Shown: positions 23,513 through 35,479, counted from the stretch's first letter. The stretch is 64,000 nucleotides of DNA from Phytoseiulus persimilis (GCA_037576195.1 CM075104.1:19980211-20044210), one strand, 5' to 3'. Program-made: numbers and translations. The notes: generated by a model not told the origin, from the letters alone.

Positions 23513-24277
23513 TTGTGTTTGTTCAAGTGCTCAGGCGCTCTCACACATGTACCAGCTCTGGGTCTGCCCAGCGCAGTGTGTCGAACAGACAGACAGACGG
23601 ACGGACGGACGAACAGTCTGTTTGCATGTCGATGTTTGCGAAACTCCCCAAGTTCCCACTCTAATAATACTTTATGTACAGTAGTCCACATCGCTGTCTG
23701 GCCAGGGCAACGATCGGCATATTGTGCCGGGAAACGCTTAGCAAGATCACTGGTTGAACCCTGGCGGAACTCGCTTCGACAGCCACAACGGCTCCAGAGG
23801 CCGCAACAGTGGCACTTCATCGAGTTTGCCTCTAGTGGAAAAGAATCTCTTTGCTGGAGGGAACCAACACCCAAGGCTAAAGGACAATCCAATTCTCTTG
23901 GACGTCAGCAGCACTGGCCGTGGTATCAGCCGCAGTTGCAGTCCAGTAATGAAGTTGAGCGGAATTTGATTCGGGGTTGGCAAACTCCAATGGAAGAACT
24001 CGAGACCGCGGCGGAAATCAAGCCTGCCTGCTCGCCCGCCTGCCATCAAGTGATTTATGACTCGGAGTTGCCAGAAAAAGCTTGTCATACCTCGACGCGC
24101 AAAAGTCGGAGCCGTTCTCTTCCGAGCCCGTGCGTTGTGGGTCAACGAGGTCGGAATCCGGGCGTCATCCACGAGAAAACCATCGCGGAGGACTGTTGGT
24201 CTCGGAGTCTGTGCGGGGCTCCGTTCAGACGAGTTGGGTCAGCGGCGCGTACTCTCCGAGCTCGGACCGCGCACTAA
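23513..24277 (+). CDS. long open frame of 254 codons, unassigned
   Basis: The frame runs from a repeat-derived N-terminus (cagacagacggacgg tract at 23584-23616) through a more protein-like centre (SNEVERNLIRGWQTPMEELE, then CSPACHQVIYDSE). No start codon context or splice signals are convincing, and the first residue is not an ATG. The minus strand is also open over 23747-24172. An ORF of this length is unusual by chance at ordinary stop density, but the base composition here thins stops. Function unknown. Confidence 0.2.
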   Translation: MCLFKCSGALTHVPALGLPSAVCRTDRQTDGRTNSLFACRCLRNSPSSHSNNTLCTVVHIAVWPGQRSAYCAGKRLARSLVEPWRNSLRQPQRLQRPQQWHFIEFASSGKESLCWREPTPKAKGQSNSLGRQQHWPWYQPQLQSSNEVERNLIRGWQTPMEELETAAEIKPACSPACHQVIYDSELPEKACHTSTRKSRSRSLPSPCVVGQRGRNPGVIHEKTIAEDCWSRSLCGAPFRRVGSAARTLRARTAH

Positions 24278-24353
24278 TTAGAGTTTATTGACGTCGGTAG
24301 GGTCGGAGTTTGGATCGTGTTACTATTATTCAACGCAGCGATGTAGCTGGGGA

Positions 24354-24734
24354 ATGCGAATCCGTTCGACCGTTACTCGATTGTTCTCTGCGGACACTCG
24401 TATGGCAAAGGACCTCTTGAACATCCGGGCGATCCGACGTAACAGGCGGTCGTACAAAAACGTTGTTTGTGGCTCATCTATAATGTCTAGTATCCAGGAA
24501 CTGGTTCATCCTGTGCGCTCTAGAGCTTCGGTTGCAGCGAGAATCCCTCAGATGGCCGGAATCTCCGTCGCCTTCGGTGGTCGGGAACTGATCGTCTCTC
24601 TTTCCTCGAAGCTGAACAACCATCTGCGAATTTCTCACAACTTCCGCGCGGAGGTGTTTGCTCGTCGCGGGTGCTGTTCCATCAATATCCTCGGCGCCAG
24701 CGTACGGGCACAGGAACTAAATATCAGTGTGTGA
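24354..24734 (+). CDS. candidate small ORF or terminal exon with nearby poly(A) signal
   Basis: An ATG at 24354 opens 126 codons to TGA 24732-24734, and AATAAA follows at 24770. The C-terminal half reads SVAFGGRELIVSLSSKLNNH and NFRAEVFARRGCCSINILG, with a varied, ordered-looking composition. It could be the last exon of the gene beginning at 21096 or a separate intronless gene. I recognise no family. The stop-to-poly(A)-signal spacing is the main support. Confidence 0.25.
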   Translation: MRIRSTVTRLFSADTRMAKDLLNIRAIRRNRRSYKNVVCGSSIMSSIQELVHPVRSRASVAARIPQMAGISVAFGGRELIVSLSSKLNNHLRISHNFRAEVFARRGCCSINILGASVRAQELNISV

Positions 24735-24769
24735 GGAACGAGAGCAAATCATCAATCTTTTCCGCAAGG

Positions 24770-24775
24770 AATAAA
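24770..24775 (+). other. possible poly(A) signal AATAAA
   Basis: Lies 35 nt after the stop of the 24354-24734 ORF, a normal spacing for a short 3' UTR. Confidence 0.3.
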
Positions 24776-26500
24776 ACTCCCCGTGACGGGGAGAACTAAG
24801 TGTTTCACCTTTGCGTGTCCACCGGCATCGGTCCCAAACTCGGATGTCATCGCTGGCTCTGTTGCCGAAAACGAGAGCGGGTGTATGACGCGGCTCAGCC
24901 GCTTCCGCGGGGAATTTTCCTCTTTCCTCGAAACTGTTTTCACGTGCCTATCCCCGGCAAACCGTCCTCCTTATTTAGACGAGTCATGACATGCTCACGA
25001 GAGTGAATTATTTCTGTGATTCGACCTTGCGGCAAGTCGTGAGAAACGCCAACAGGCCTCGCGGCGAGCCGGTGGCACTGGATTCTCTCAGAATCCCCGA
25101 AAAAAGTGCTTGTCGAAATAAATCAGGAGAGATTAGTCAACAAAGGCAGCGGCGGCGGTTTTGATGAACGTCAGCTTGCCCAGGGAGGGCCATGGGCATC
25201 GATCCATGGTGGAAATCTCAGATTTCTCCCTCCATTCTGCTGACCTCAGCGATGTCGGCTCAACGTTGATTGGAGCGAGTTTTCGTCGGCGACCTTCTCG
25301 AGAAAATTGGCCGAGACATTCGAATATTCCCGAGTGGAGGGCGAGGGTCTGTTTCTCGTCAATCTCATAAGACCCGTGGGTCGATTGGTATTCGCCGTTG
25401 CTGCAACGAGATCGATCGTAGGCCACGTGTCGATCGGTGGAGCTTCGAGGCATACAAGGAGCGACCGGTGTATTCTCCCGCGTCCGAGCGGGGTCCCCAC
25501 CGCGCCCCCTTATACCTTAGGACATCTTCGGAGCGAATCGAGGAAGCTGGCCCCGCGTCATTTGTCGATTCGAACCCGAACGAACCAAGAGCTGATGCTC
25601 GCCGCACGAGGGCGAGAACTCCGTCGTCTGGACGAGCCATGCTGATTTCAAGAGGCCACGCTCCCAGGCCCCGCGACATTTGCCGATTCCGGGCGTCAGA
25701 CTCACGGCGCTGTGTCCTCTCTGAGGTCACCCGTAAGGGTTGAGCCTGAAAAGCGTCATCGAGAAAGCTCCCCATTCAATTATCTATCCACTGAAAACTC
25801 CACATCCGACAGTGTGCTTGCACGGACGGCGGCTAGAAAAACCCTTCTCTCGAGGGATAATTCAGGTGAACTCCAACGTTGTCTCTTTCCTATTCCCTCG
25901 CGATTCTTCGAATGATTGTTGGCATCATCTCAAGGTCACAGTGCGTACCGCTCTCTCAGCTTCGTAATTCAGCCAATGTTCGGAACGAAAAACGGCGGCA
26001 ACCTCCCCAGAGGTAGGCTGGGGGCGCATGTTTCCGGAATAACGTACCGATGGATACTCACTCGGGCGAATTACTCGAGGCACGGAGAGCGGAGAGAGCG
26101 CCGAAACGATTCGACGCTCGGGAATATTCATTTCCGAGCCGAGCACAGGAAGAGTTGAGTCTCCGTGGGGCTCCGCGTTCGTTTGCGACTCAGGAATCCC
26201 TATACCGCCTGACAGAAAGGCGAACAGCTGCAGATATCCCGTTGAAAACAGCAAGCGTAAGCAATCCGTGAAAACGGGAGTTCTCGGAGAGCGGCGTTTT
26301 TAAGCTGCAGACTCCGCGCTCTGCCGCCGGCTTCGGAGGGTCGAGACCTCCTCGACAGGAGTTCGGCTGTCTGCGATTCCATCGATCGGTGACAGCTGAT
26401 TTCTTGGGAGGGAAACTTCTCCGACCTGTTCAAACAATCGATTTGACCGACCAAAGTTCAACTTCATTAGCATATTGCTCGGGAGTTTGTGGCCGCGAAC
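24776..26500. other. no supported feature
   Basis: Many short overlapping open frames on both strands, including a 157-codon Arg/Ser-rich frame at 25270-25743. There is no consistent splice or start evidence. Confidence 0.4.
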
Positions 26501-26562
26501 CGGAATCGGTGAAATCATGATGGAAGAGGGCTAAGCCCAGTAACGGTGGCGCAGTACCGACG

Positions 26563-27183
26563 ATGGAATGGCTGTCGTTTCGGAAGGAGTCTGTCCTTCG
26601 CCCGTCCTCTCCTCCACCCCCTCCGGTCTCTGTGGTTGCGATCATTCCGGACAGCTCCTCTCCTCCTCCATACACGTCTCCTTTTTATTGTCACTTCCCG
26701 TCGGAGCGCTTGTTGGCGAATCTACAAGACGTCAGGCGTCCAGGAGGGCTTTCGGGGGCCTGCTCTTCGCCCTGTCGGAGGCTCGTCCCGTCCGTCGGGA
26801 AGGCGGAAGCACGAAGGAACAAGAGCCAGGACCATTAAGGCATAGCCCGGAGGACCTTCGATACCACAGCGGTAAGAGTCATTAGAAAGGAGAAGACCAA
26901 CCCACCAGCCATTCAGCTCCCCGGCCCGTTCGCGGGAAACGACAACAACCACCACGTAGACATCTCCTCAGGCTCCTTGGAGTCGTCAACCTCCGTCGCT
27001 ACGTGCATGAGTCGCGATTCGCACTCGAACGCAGGCCTTGCAGCAAGTGAAGATGACGGCGGTCTGAATAGTTGTTCCTTCGTCTCATCCGTTGACCTTG
27101 GGCTCAAACAGGACCTCCCCAGGATCCAGGAGGGACGGGGGGAGGGGCGATGCGTGCAGATACTTTGGGCGGATCCCTCATGA
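26563..27183 (+). CDS. candidate coding region split by one in-frame stop
   Basis: An ATG at 26563 opens MEWLSFRKESVLRPSSPPPPP and a Pro/Ser-rich stretch to a TAA at 26836-26838. The same frame reopens at once and runs to TGA 27181-27183, reading KEKTNPPAIQLPGPFAGNDN, then an acidic Ser-rich tail (ASEDDGGLNSCSFVSS). The second half is free of the Arg/Ser bias of chance frames here. It may be two exons with unresolved boundaries, a mutated gene or a disordered cytoplasmic domain. The minus strand over 26430-26675 is also open and Gly/Glu-rich, so the strand is not certain. Confidence 0.22.
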
Positions 27184-28520
27184 AGAACCGACGGTGCGGG
27201 CGTCCATGGGAGGTTGGCGACTTGGACGAGGGGTGAGTGATGCTGCTGCACATTAGAACAAAGGCAGAAGGAACTGAAGCAAGATAGGAGAGGAAGACCA
27301 AGGCTATTGATCCTCATGCTGGATATGGCGGTCATTTGGAACAGACACGCCCAACGGGTCATTTGATTCGGCTGACAGAACCAAATTCGGTGAACGGCAA
27401 AGAAAATAATAGTTCGACCTAATATATCTCCGTTGGAAGCAGGTAATTTTGAAACTGGCAGATGGAACCATCGTGTCAGCCCGACAGAGTGGTCTCATCC
27501 TCCGCTCCGATGTCATTTCACCCCTCGGGTGAATAATGTAGGAGGGAATCACAAATGGCCGCCACGCTCTTCTGAACGCTCTGGCGACGCAGCCTCGCTC
27601 CCCCGCGGCTTCCGTGCCCTGAAAGTTCATCCGATGGTGTGACGCGACGTTCGACAGAGGCACGGATGATGTGCCAATCGTAACTGAGCAAACTTTGCCT
27701 TCGAGCCTTGACAGTGTTTTGGCTCGAGTCCACACGCGCGGCAGTCTCGTTCGCAAGCTCGGCTGGCGGCAAGCTCTTCCGCTCGCTTTGATTGACCCGG
27801 AGAAGGCGGAGCTGCAGACGTCACTTAGTGTATTGCTGTGTTTTCACAGTTGGCACGACCCGGCATGACAGAGCTCAAACACCACTGACGGGAATCGGCT
27901 AGTTAAGAGGACCGTCGAACGCTCGGCTCAACTGACAGGATCGAGAGCACAGTTATCCAGCCAGACACGAGACACCGTCGATGGCCTCCGCTCTGAACCG
28001 ATTTGCCAGAAACTCAGGGTTCTGGTCCGGGTCGAGATTCCCCCAGGCCGGCGACATTCTTCGCGCCACTAGACTCGTTCCGCGTTCCTGGTCTGTGACA
28101 GCGAGGTTCAGATAACGAATGACGGGTCGACGGTAGGAGTGCGCCGGGAGCTCAACGGCTGAGCCATTCACAGTTGTTCGGAATGAAATTGCTGTTGAAG
28201 CACCGTCGGTGGCTTGGTCAACGAGGCTAATGCATTGTCGACAACCGGCTCGCTTTATAGCGCAAACGACCGGGCGTCCGACCAACGAACGAACAGAGCA
28301 ACTTCTCGACGTCGAGTGTGGCGCTCGATCGAGCTGGGGCGGCATAGGATGTCTTGCCTGGGGGGATTAGGCCGGAGAGACAGCGAAAACTGTCCGTGGG
28401 CGAGGGATTCAGCGACCGACCGGGTGGACCGCTGAGCCGGACGGTGCGGAGCCGTCCGACCACCAATAGACGACCAAGAGTGTGCAGTGCCTCAGCTCGC
28501 GCACATCGACATTGTCAATT
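27184..28520. other. no supported feature
   Basis: Short open frames only, on both strands. No repeat or RNA gene is seen. Confidence 0.4.
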
Positions 28521-28523
28521 TAG

Positions 28524-28628
28524 AGACGCGCCTCGCTCTCGCTCCCACCGATCGCTTTCGGTCGCGAGAACTCCGCGGACCGGGAAGTCCTGTCTGGCTT
28601 GTTTCCCCGCGGCCACAGTGGCTCAACG
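28524..28628 (+). CDS. candidate exon before a 78-nt CT-rich intron
   Basis: Acceptor-like ttgtcaatttag precedes 28524 and donor gtaagg follows at 28629. In the phase-0 frame it reads ASLSLPPIAFGRENSADREV and continues to HSGST. It joins in phase to the segment at 28707. The upstream part of any gene was not found. Confidence 0.2.
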
Positions 28629-28706
28629 GTAAGGAATGAGGTTCCCTCTCTCCCCCCTCTCTCTCCCACTCTCTCTCCCTCTCTCTCTCTCTCTCTCTTT
28701 CTTTAG
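28629..28706 (+). repeat. CT-rich tract forming a possible 78-nt intron
   Basis: Starts gtaagg and ends tttctttag, with nearly all the sequence between made of CT/CCT units. It is both a microsatellite-like tract and an ideal polypyrimidine tract for a short intron. Confidence 0.45.
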
Positions 28707-28820
28707 AGATTGCGGGTAGCGATTCGCTGCGAGTTGGGTGATGATCAGGACATCACCGTTCGACTTTTCGAAGGGCCAACGCGGGATCCAGGAGCGAGCG
28801 ACGTTTCGACGCAGAAATAG
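28707..28820 (+). CDS. candidate exon after the CT-rich intron
   Basis: In the frame continued from 28628 it reads RLRVAIRCELGDDQDITVRL, then FEGPTRDPGASDVSTQK and TAG at 28818-28820. The composition is balanced. No family is recognised and no poly(A) signal was seen close by. Confidence 0.2.
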   Translation, partial: RLRVAIRCELGDDQDITVRLFEGPTRDPGASDVSTQK

Positions 28821-30112
28821 AATATTAGTCGCGTTAGCCGAGGATTCATACCGCTGTCGCCATGGAAGCAATCATGCGACAGCGACTGCTTGGACAGGAA
28901 TCACTTTTCGCTCGATCTGAGGGAGCAACCTCGAACATCCAGAGAATTCCTGGTGTTGTAGGACTCACAGTGGATCAGAATGAGATATCCCAGGCGACAA
29001 CTCGATCAAGACGAGCGCAGCTGGATGTGCTCAGGTATCCTTGGGCTGCAAGCGATTACCGGTCGACAAGATCCAATCAGACTCTTCTGCTTCTCAATTC
29101 TGTCCGGATACACACCTCTCGGGGATTTCACAGCTCCGTTCTCCTACAGAGACTTCTCTCGGATGTCTCGCAAAGACGTGGACCGTGTAACGATGCACTT
29201 CACGTCAAACGAGACGTCATCTGACGAACCACGGACGAACGAAAACACGTTTTGTCGGACCCCGTTCCGGGCGCCCGGGACCCCGACGACATAGAGGCGG
29301 CGGGAAGATCATTAAAACTTTTCGTCGCCAGGGATGAACCCAAACCGGAAATCCGGCGCGGGAGCATGGCAAGGAAAACGAAAAAGAGAAGGGAGGGAAC
29401 AGAGGCGAAATTGACTCGCTGGCAGCGGACTGACTGCATGTCTGTCAGTTTGTCCGTCGACTGTCGGACTAACTGACTCGACGAACTCGCGAGCGAGCGA
29501 AAGTTCGGACAAGTATGTGAGCGAGACGAGGCAATCGGAAATAGCCATGCCGGAGTCGAAGTGACGGTCGAGAGCACGATTCGACTGAACGAAATCCATT
29601 GATTCCTTTCCAGCAGCTCCGCTGTTGGACCTCCCGCGACGCGAAGAGCTTGTCACCACCGTAGATGCTCATTGTGAGCTTTCCTTGGTCCCGATGTGAG
29701 AGGGCGGATGCCGACTCCCGGAAATCTCTCGATATTTGAAAAGAACAACTTTCTCGTGAAATGGGCGTCTCTGCCCGCGTGAATCATCGCGCTTAGAATC
29801 ATGCCGCGACAAGTCTGCAAGTCATGGCACTCCCGTCAATTTTCGCAGATAACAACTGGCTTCTTTCTTTCTTTCTGAAAAACTCGAGTTAGCCACTTTC
29901 GTTGTTTATCGATCAGCTGGAGCCGGCGCGCTTCTTTTTTTCCGCTCCTCGTACGTTATCTCTCGATACCGCATGTTGCGGGACAACAATGGACGTACCA
30001 GCGAGTTGGTTCCGGCGACAGCGTACAATCGCTTCGTCACCGAGCTCGGTGAGAGCCTCAATGAAGGATTCTCGACCGGCGGTGGAGACGATCGGCGACG
30101 CGAGCGACGCAG

Positions 30113-30293
30113 CAAGTCACTCCGGTCAGATATGTTGACGACACCACCGTCCACGTCGAGGAGGAGAACGACGACGACGACGAGCAACGAACTCTTTCCC
30201 AGAGTGCGGGCTCCCAGCTGATGGCTCGAAGCTTGGCCGGGCAACTCGCTGTATTGGGAATCAATGACCACAACGAGCATTCTGACTTTCGAG
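30113..30293 (+). CDS. candidate acidic coding segment
   Basis: The frame reads VTPVRYVDDTTVHVEEENDD and an acidic run, then SQSAGSQLMARSLAGQLAVL and GINDHNEHSDF up to a weak donor (gag|gtcaga). It is bounded upstream by an AG without a good pyrimidine tract. Two other plus-strand frames and a 223-codon minus-strand frame are also open here, so coding is plausible but strand and frame are uncertain. Confidence 0.17.
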
Positions 30294-33200
30294 GTCAGAT
30301 CGCTCCTGTTCCTCTGGCGTTTCTCGTTGCTGACAGCCTCGCAGGCGAGCAGCCGGATCGCTGTTCGGCAGCTTGCGTGGTTGCCGGCGGGTGGCCAGGC
30401 CGACCGACGCTGTGACTTCCGTTTCTGTTTGCAGCGGAGGCGGCAGCAGCACCCCCGGGGACGGAAGGCCGACAGGTCATTTAAAATTCGGCTGTTCTCG
30501 CGAAAAAGCGAACTAGGAGCAGGGAGTAAGAAAGAGACAGACATAGGGAGTTTCTCAGAGTCCAAATGGACAGCCACCGATCGACAGAGACCGGCTGCTC
30601 ACAAAAAGAGGAGGAGATTTTATCTGCACACTTGCAGATGGACCGGAAAGACCTCTCGACCGATGACAGACGTCTGGCGGAAACGCAACGAAGTCAGGAC
30701 GACGGCGACAATCCACCGAGCGAACGAACCCGTCAGATGTACTCGAAACGCACCGACGGACGGGCGACCTAAACAAAGTTCCTTTTGTTTCATACAGAGT
30801 GATTGAGCGGTTGTCGGATGTGCATACTCCACGAGCTTTGTTCCTGCCTCTCCGCCAGGAATCCAGAGCGCTGCCTTGAGTATAACAACAGGATCTCAGA
30901 GCCGCAGCAGTGGAATCGAGAAGTCATTTGCGTATTAGCGCCTTGTCGGAGGCGAACGGAGCCCGGAATGGACATCGATGCACCCGCCGCGAGCGTCACA
31001 TCGGAATCAGCGACGTGATGGGATAACGAGAGGGGCACCTGATTCACCGTTGAGTCGTGGGGAACTTCTGGAGGAATCTTTGCCGAACTTTACGTCTGCG
31101 GAAGAAAACGCAATTCTGGAATCGAGGGAAGCTCAGAAAGTTACAGGCGTCCGCAGAAGTTTCCTTCATGCCCGCTCCCACGACATGACCATCACCCGGA
31201 GGCTCGTCAAGGTGTCAATCTCACGATATTGGAGGAATTCGTACGTGATCAGTGGAGATGTTTGCGGCTTCCGTCTGGCATATATTCCATGTCTTTGTTG
31301 ACAGCCGCCTGAAGTATTCCGGTGAGAGGAACTGGATCATAAACAGAAAAAAAATGCGCCTCGGGGAGATGTTGTTTGCTCAACTCTGGAAATTCGATGT
31401 AATCCGAACGAATCAGGAGCGATCAAAGACTTCCGGATCCGACAGCTGGAAGATTTCACCTCCAGAAGAGCACCGAGTCGATGAGACACCCGACGCTCGT
31501 GTTTCGAGCGGCGTTTCCCCGGCTGCGCTTCAAACTCCGTCGTATGAGTCACTCGAATCGGAGCCCGGAAGCCTGACTGGAGCTCGGGATTTGGGATGAC
31601 GTCGACGGCAGTGCACTCTATTGTTCGCGTGGAGATTGAACAGTCCGCAGGCTTAGCAGCAAGAGTGTGTAAAGTTGGCGCTGTTGGAGGCGGCTGTAAC
31701 CTCTCGGGACATCGTTCGACAAAAGCCGTTCATTTTTACTGGATGGCCTGGATCATTTGTCACGGAGGATATTTTTATTGCGGCCGCAGATGCTTTCGTG
31801 CTCATCCGATGTTTGCTTCCTTGCTCGGCGTTTCCGACTTTCTGTCTTCCCTACTGCTAGCAGAGCCTCGCTCGAGTTCCCGCCTGCCCCGCGTCCCTTT
31901 TTGAGGAGGAGACAAAATCGCTCTCAGTCCTTCTCCCTTACTACTATCTAAAGCTGCCGCTCCTCGATTCGAGTTTCTTCCACTCGAACCCCCATAGATT
32001 CTTGAGGAGCTCGAGCTTGTTGATCGGAAGTGCTTCAAATTGTGTCTCATCCACGTTCGAACATCTCGGAGCTCCCAAAACACTTTCAAAAGATTTTGGG
32101 CTCATCGGAAGGGCCCGAACCACCCTTCCATTTTTCGTTCCCCCCGTCTCCCCCACCATGCCCTGAACGATTCCCCGTCTCTCTCGAATGATATAGGGTC
32201 TTCATCTGCTGGTCTCAGCTCCTGTGGAGATTTCGACGGGAAACGTCCTCCGGTTCAACCAGCCTCGCTAGCTGGTCGGAAATTATTCATTTCTAGTGTA
32301 ACAGAAACAATTGACCGGAAATTAAACGATTGAAGTGGGGAAAGAATATCCAGAGGTGCGGTCGAACTGACAGGTATTCCGATCAGAGACAGAACGAATC
32401 GACACGCGACGTGGTGTGCTTACCCGAAAAATTACAGACTAGATCACTATTATCATTCCCGAACGGTCTTATTACTGACGTCATCGCCGTTGGATGCATC
32501 AACTCAAATCGTATATCATTACATCAAACCGGAGCTTTTCGAGAGAGAAAGTCTATTCTCACACTTAAGATGGCAGTGCCAGGCGCGCACATGACAGTTC
32601 ACATGCCCCTGAAGTCGGCTGCTGATCAGCTCTAAAGCGAGCGAAATACGTCTGTTCTGACATTTTCGGCTAATGTGTATTTCGAGTCGTGCGATTGTCG
32701 AGCCCATCGACCATAAACATGGAGTAGCGGGGAACGACGCTTGAGATCCAAAAAGTGTCGCTCGTAATCGTACGATAGTCTCTCCCATTGATTTTTTGGT
32801 GAGTTTTGCAGCGTGTCGGAAAAAACTGTATATCCTCAGAAGAGGGCTTACGCGCACAGTACACTCGAGTTAATTATTTTGCCCCAGGCTGTCCGTCCTG
32901 CCTGCCTGCCGAAACAACGTCGAAAACGCCTGTCATACGCTTTTAAATATTTTAGGTCTGTCGTCCCGCATACCATCTGCGTCCACTATTCATTCTCCTC
33001 TGCCGTCAACAAACGCGAGCTGGGCAAACTCACGGTGAATTCGCTCGGAGCGCCGACAGTTTTGGAGTGCGACGGTGCCTGGATTTTCGCAATTTTTGCT
33101 GGATGTCCTTCAAGTGCGTCAGGCCCCCGACCGTCCGCTCGTCCCGCTTTTGGACGTTATCCAAAGCCCTGGAGACCTAATGGTGGGTGACGCAACTCGG

Positions 33201-35300
33201 ACAAGGAAGCTGGCGGGCGAGCAAAAATAGATCGACTATCGGCTGAAAGAAACGAGAAGAGCTAACTGTTCGGAGAGCGCGCCAACCCAGTGAGGCCTTC
33301 AAAGCTGATGGATAAGGGCGGGCAGCAAACGACTTTCAGAAGCTCGATTGTGGAAGTTTTGGAAAGAAGATTCATGAGCTCTTGGAGTGATTTGCCTCCA
33401 CAAACTTGATATCGTTTTTCGTCCCTCACGTAATACCCGGATAGGGGTATTGAACTGTGGTGAGTTTGAGAGCTCCCGTCCGATCCAAGGGAGCTGGAGG
33501 AACTATTGAGTCCGAGGCAATACCAGGATAGCACGCGAAGCTCTTCTCCTCACTATAATCGATAGGGAGCATTGAAGACGCTCTGCTCGATCAATGCTTT
33601 CCGGGCGAATCAGTCATCTCTTTGTCCAGAGGGAGTCATCAGCCTTTAACATTTTTTTGATCACGGCATTGGTACTGGATTCCGGAGAGTGAGACTAACA
33701 GTTGAGCGCGCCCTCATTCAAATTAAACACGATATGCGTTTCCGAACTATCGTCGGTCGGTGAATGAATCGCGGGTATAGGATATGTGATTCCAGAGAGG
33801 CGTTTAATCACGAATCCGATGTTCATCGACCAGCTCATCGAGCTTCCAACCTCGTGGAAGAAACAGAAAGGCTCTGGGTCAAAGTCAAGCCCTTCTTTCG
33901 TTTGGCTAATGACGGAGTACTTTCAGGGAGTGGCACGCTCCGACGAGAGAGAGAGAGGCGTGCCCACATCAAGAACTTGAACGCGTGTCCACGGCATTTT
34001 GAATCTGACTCCTCTAGATGGAACACCGGCCTGACGGGATTCAAACCCGGGAATCGTGTTGTTTGATGGAATGGCCCACGCACTCCTTTGTTCGAAACAG
34101 GCCTGTTGATGCAGGCGTAGGCGCCAACTGCAAACCTACGAGACAAAACACGACCGACAATGTGGGCGAACAATTGATCGCCTCGCTCGGATTACCATCT
34201 GAAAGCCTCGGCCTCGGAAGCTCCATATTGTCGGTGTCAGGTCTACTCGACTCCATATTCTATTCACCGACCTCCAAAACCAGCCGCAAACCCTTCCCGG
34301 CGTTCTCTGCGAAAAAAAATCCAATATTCCCCGCGGGCTCCATTCTGAATTGACAGCGTTCTGTGACCCGTGAAGTTTTTCTCCCCTCGCTCTTTCAATT
34401 TCCTCCCTGGCTCGTGAGCTCTACTCGATGAAGTGACAGAAGATTAGAATAACTCAAAACAGAAGTCCACAGCAGCGTCCCGGCAGAGAGTGGATCTGTT
34501 CGTGGCACAACCAGGATCCCCTGATCTCCTTTAAACAGTCGAGGTATTTAAAATCAATGGAAACAAGCACCAACCTCGTTCTCAGCACACTTTACTGCGT
34601 TCAGAAGTCGCTCATTAACCATGGAACCGTGGGCGAACCGAAAATTCGAAGCTGGCAGCCGTGCTGACTTAGGACGCGAAACGATGCGCCCCGAAATTCC
34701 GACCGCCACCAAAGGCTCTGCAAGAACGATCTCCGATCTGCGTTTTTCTCGAGAGATCTCTCCAGTTTCTCGCCGGTGGCACCGAGCCTGTAACAATCGC
34801 AGAAGCGGCCATGATCGTTCAATACTTGACGGAGCATCAAGTGCCTCCAGCACGAACTTGAGAGTTCCCTCCGTTCCTCGAACGAAATCTGGTGAAGAAT
34901 TCACTCGGGATCGGGCTCTGATCATCGTCATCATCGTGTGCTCTGAGATTTTCGAGAGCCGACTCAGGAGCGGGAGTGGAAGCTTTCTCGGCGAGCACTT
35001 GTAGCAGCCCCTACCGTTTTCCAGTTCAACCTCTCATCCGTCTCTGGGTGTGAGGAAAAGAGTGTTGCAGCAATGGGCCCCTTGCTTTGAATTCGCCCGC
35101 TAAGCGAGAAGCGGGTCACGACGACGCCGACGTACATTCCTGAGAACGAACGCATTCCTTCCGCGAAGGTGCACGTCGAGAGTTCATATCAACACATGAT
35201 TCTTTTTTTTCACATTGTTCTCGGAACAAAGGGGAGCGACATTGTTTTCCGAGAGTCTGTTGTAATCTCCTCCGAGTCAAGCGGTTGTCGCACAGTTACA
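30294..35300. other. no supported feature
   Basis: About 5 kb of apparently unique sequence with short open frames. A GGGATTCAAACCC motif near 34037 resembles a tRNA T-arm on the minus strand but has no tRNA around it. Confidence 0.4.
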
Positions 35301-35307
35301 AACCCTA

Positions 35308-35477
35308 CCCTGAAATCCCGCAGATAACGAATCTCCAAGGTAACGATATTATCAGATAACGAACTCGTCCGATTACGGGCTCATCGGATAACGAAGGTTG
35401 TTGACAACGATCCCATCTGATATGGTTTTTCGAATGGAGATCGGAAAAACAGGTTCGTTATCTGCGGGATTTCAGGG
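35308..35477. mobile_element. 170-bp MITE with 24-bp perfect terminal inverted repeats and TA target duplication
   Basis: The left end (35308-35331) and right end (35454-35477) are exact 24-bp inverted repeats beginning CCCTGAAATCCCGC. The element is flanked by TA at 35306-35307 and 35478-35479. It has no coding capacity. TA duplications fit Tc1/mariner-type transposases, from which it is probably mobilised in trans; the superfamily is inferred from the duplication alone. Inside, GATAACGAA recurs at 35323, 35355 and 35387, exactly 32 bp apart, with weaker copies about 16 bp between (near 35340, 35371, 35403). The perfect ends suggest recent insertion. Confidence 0.88.
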
Positions 35478-35479
35478 TA

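Noticed and set aside
24000..24100. CSPACHQVIYDSE resembling the Cys-rich motif of degenerin/ENaC channels
   Set aside because: No membrane spans or other channel motifs are found in order nearby, and the cctgcctg/cgcctgcc wording is low-complexity sequence seen elsewhere in the window.
34010..34110. tRNA-like T-arm (GGGATTCAAACCC on the plus strand)
   Set aside because: No A box, anticodon arm or well-paired acceptor stem of correct spacing; the T-loop would lack the conserved C56.
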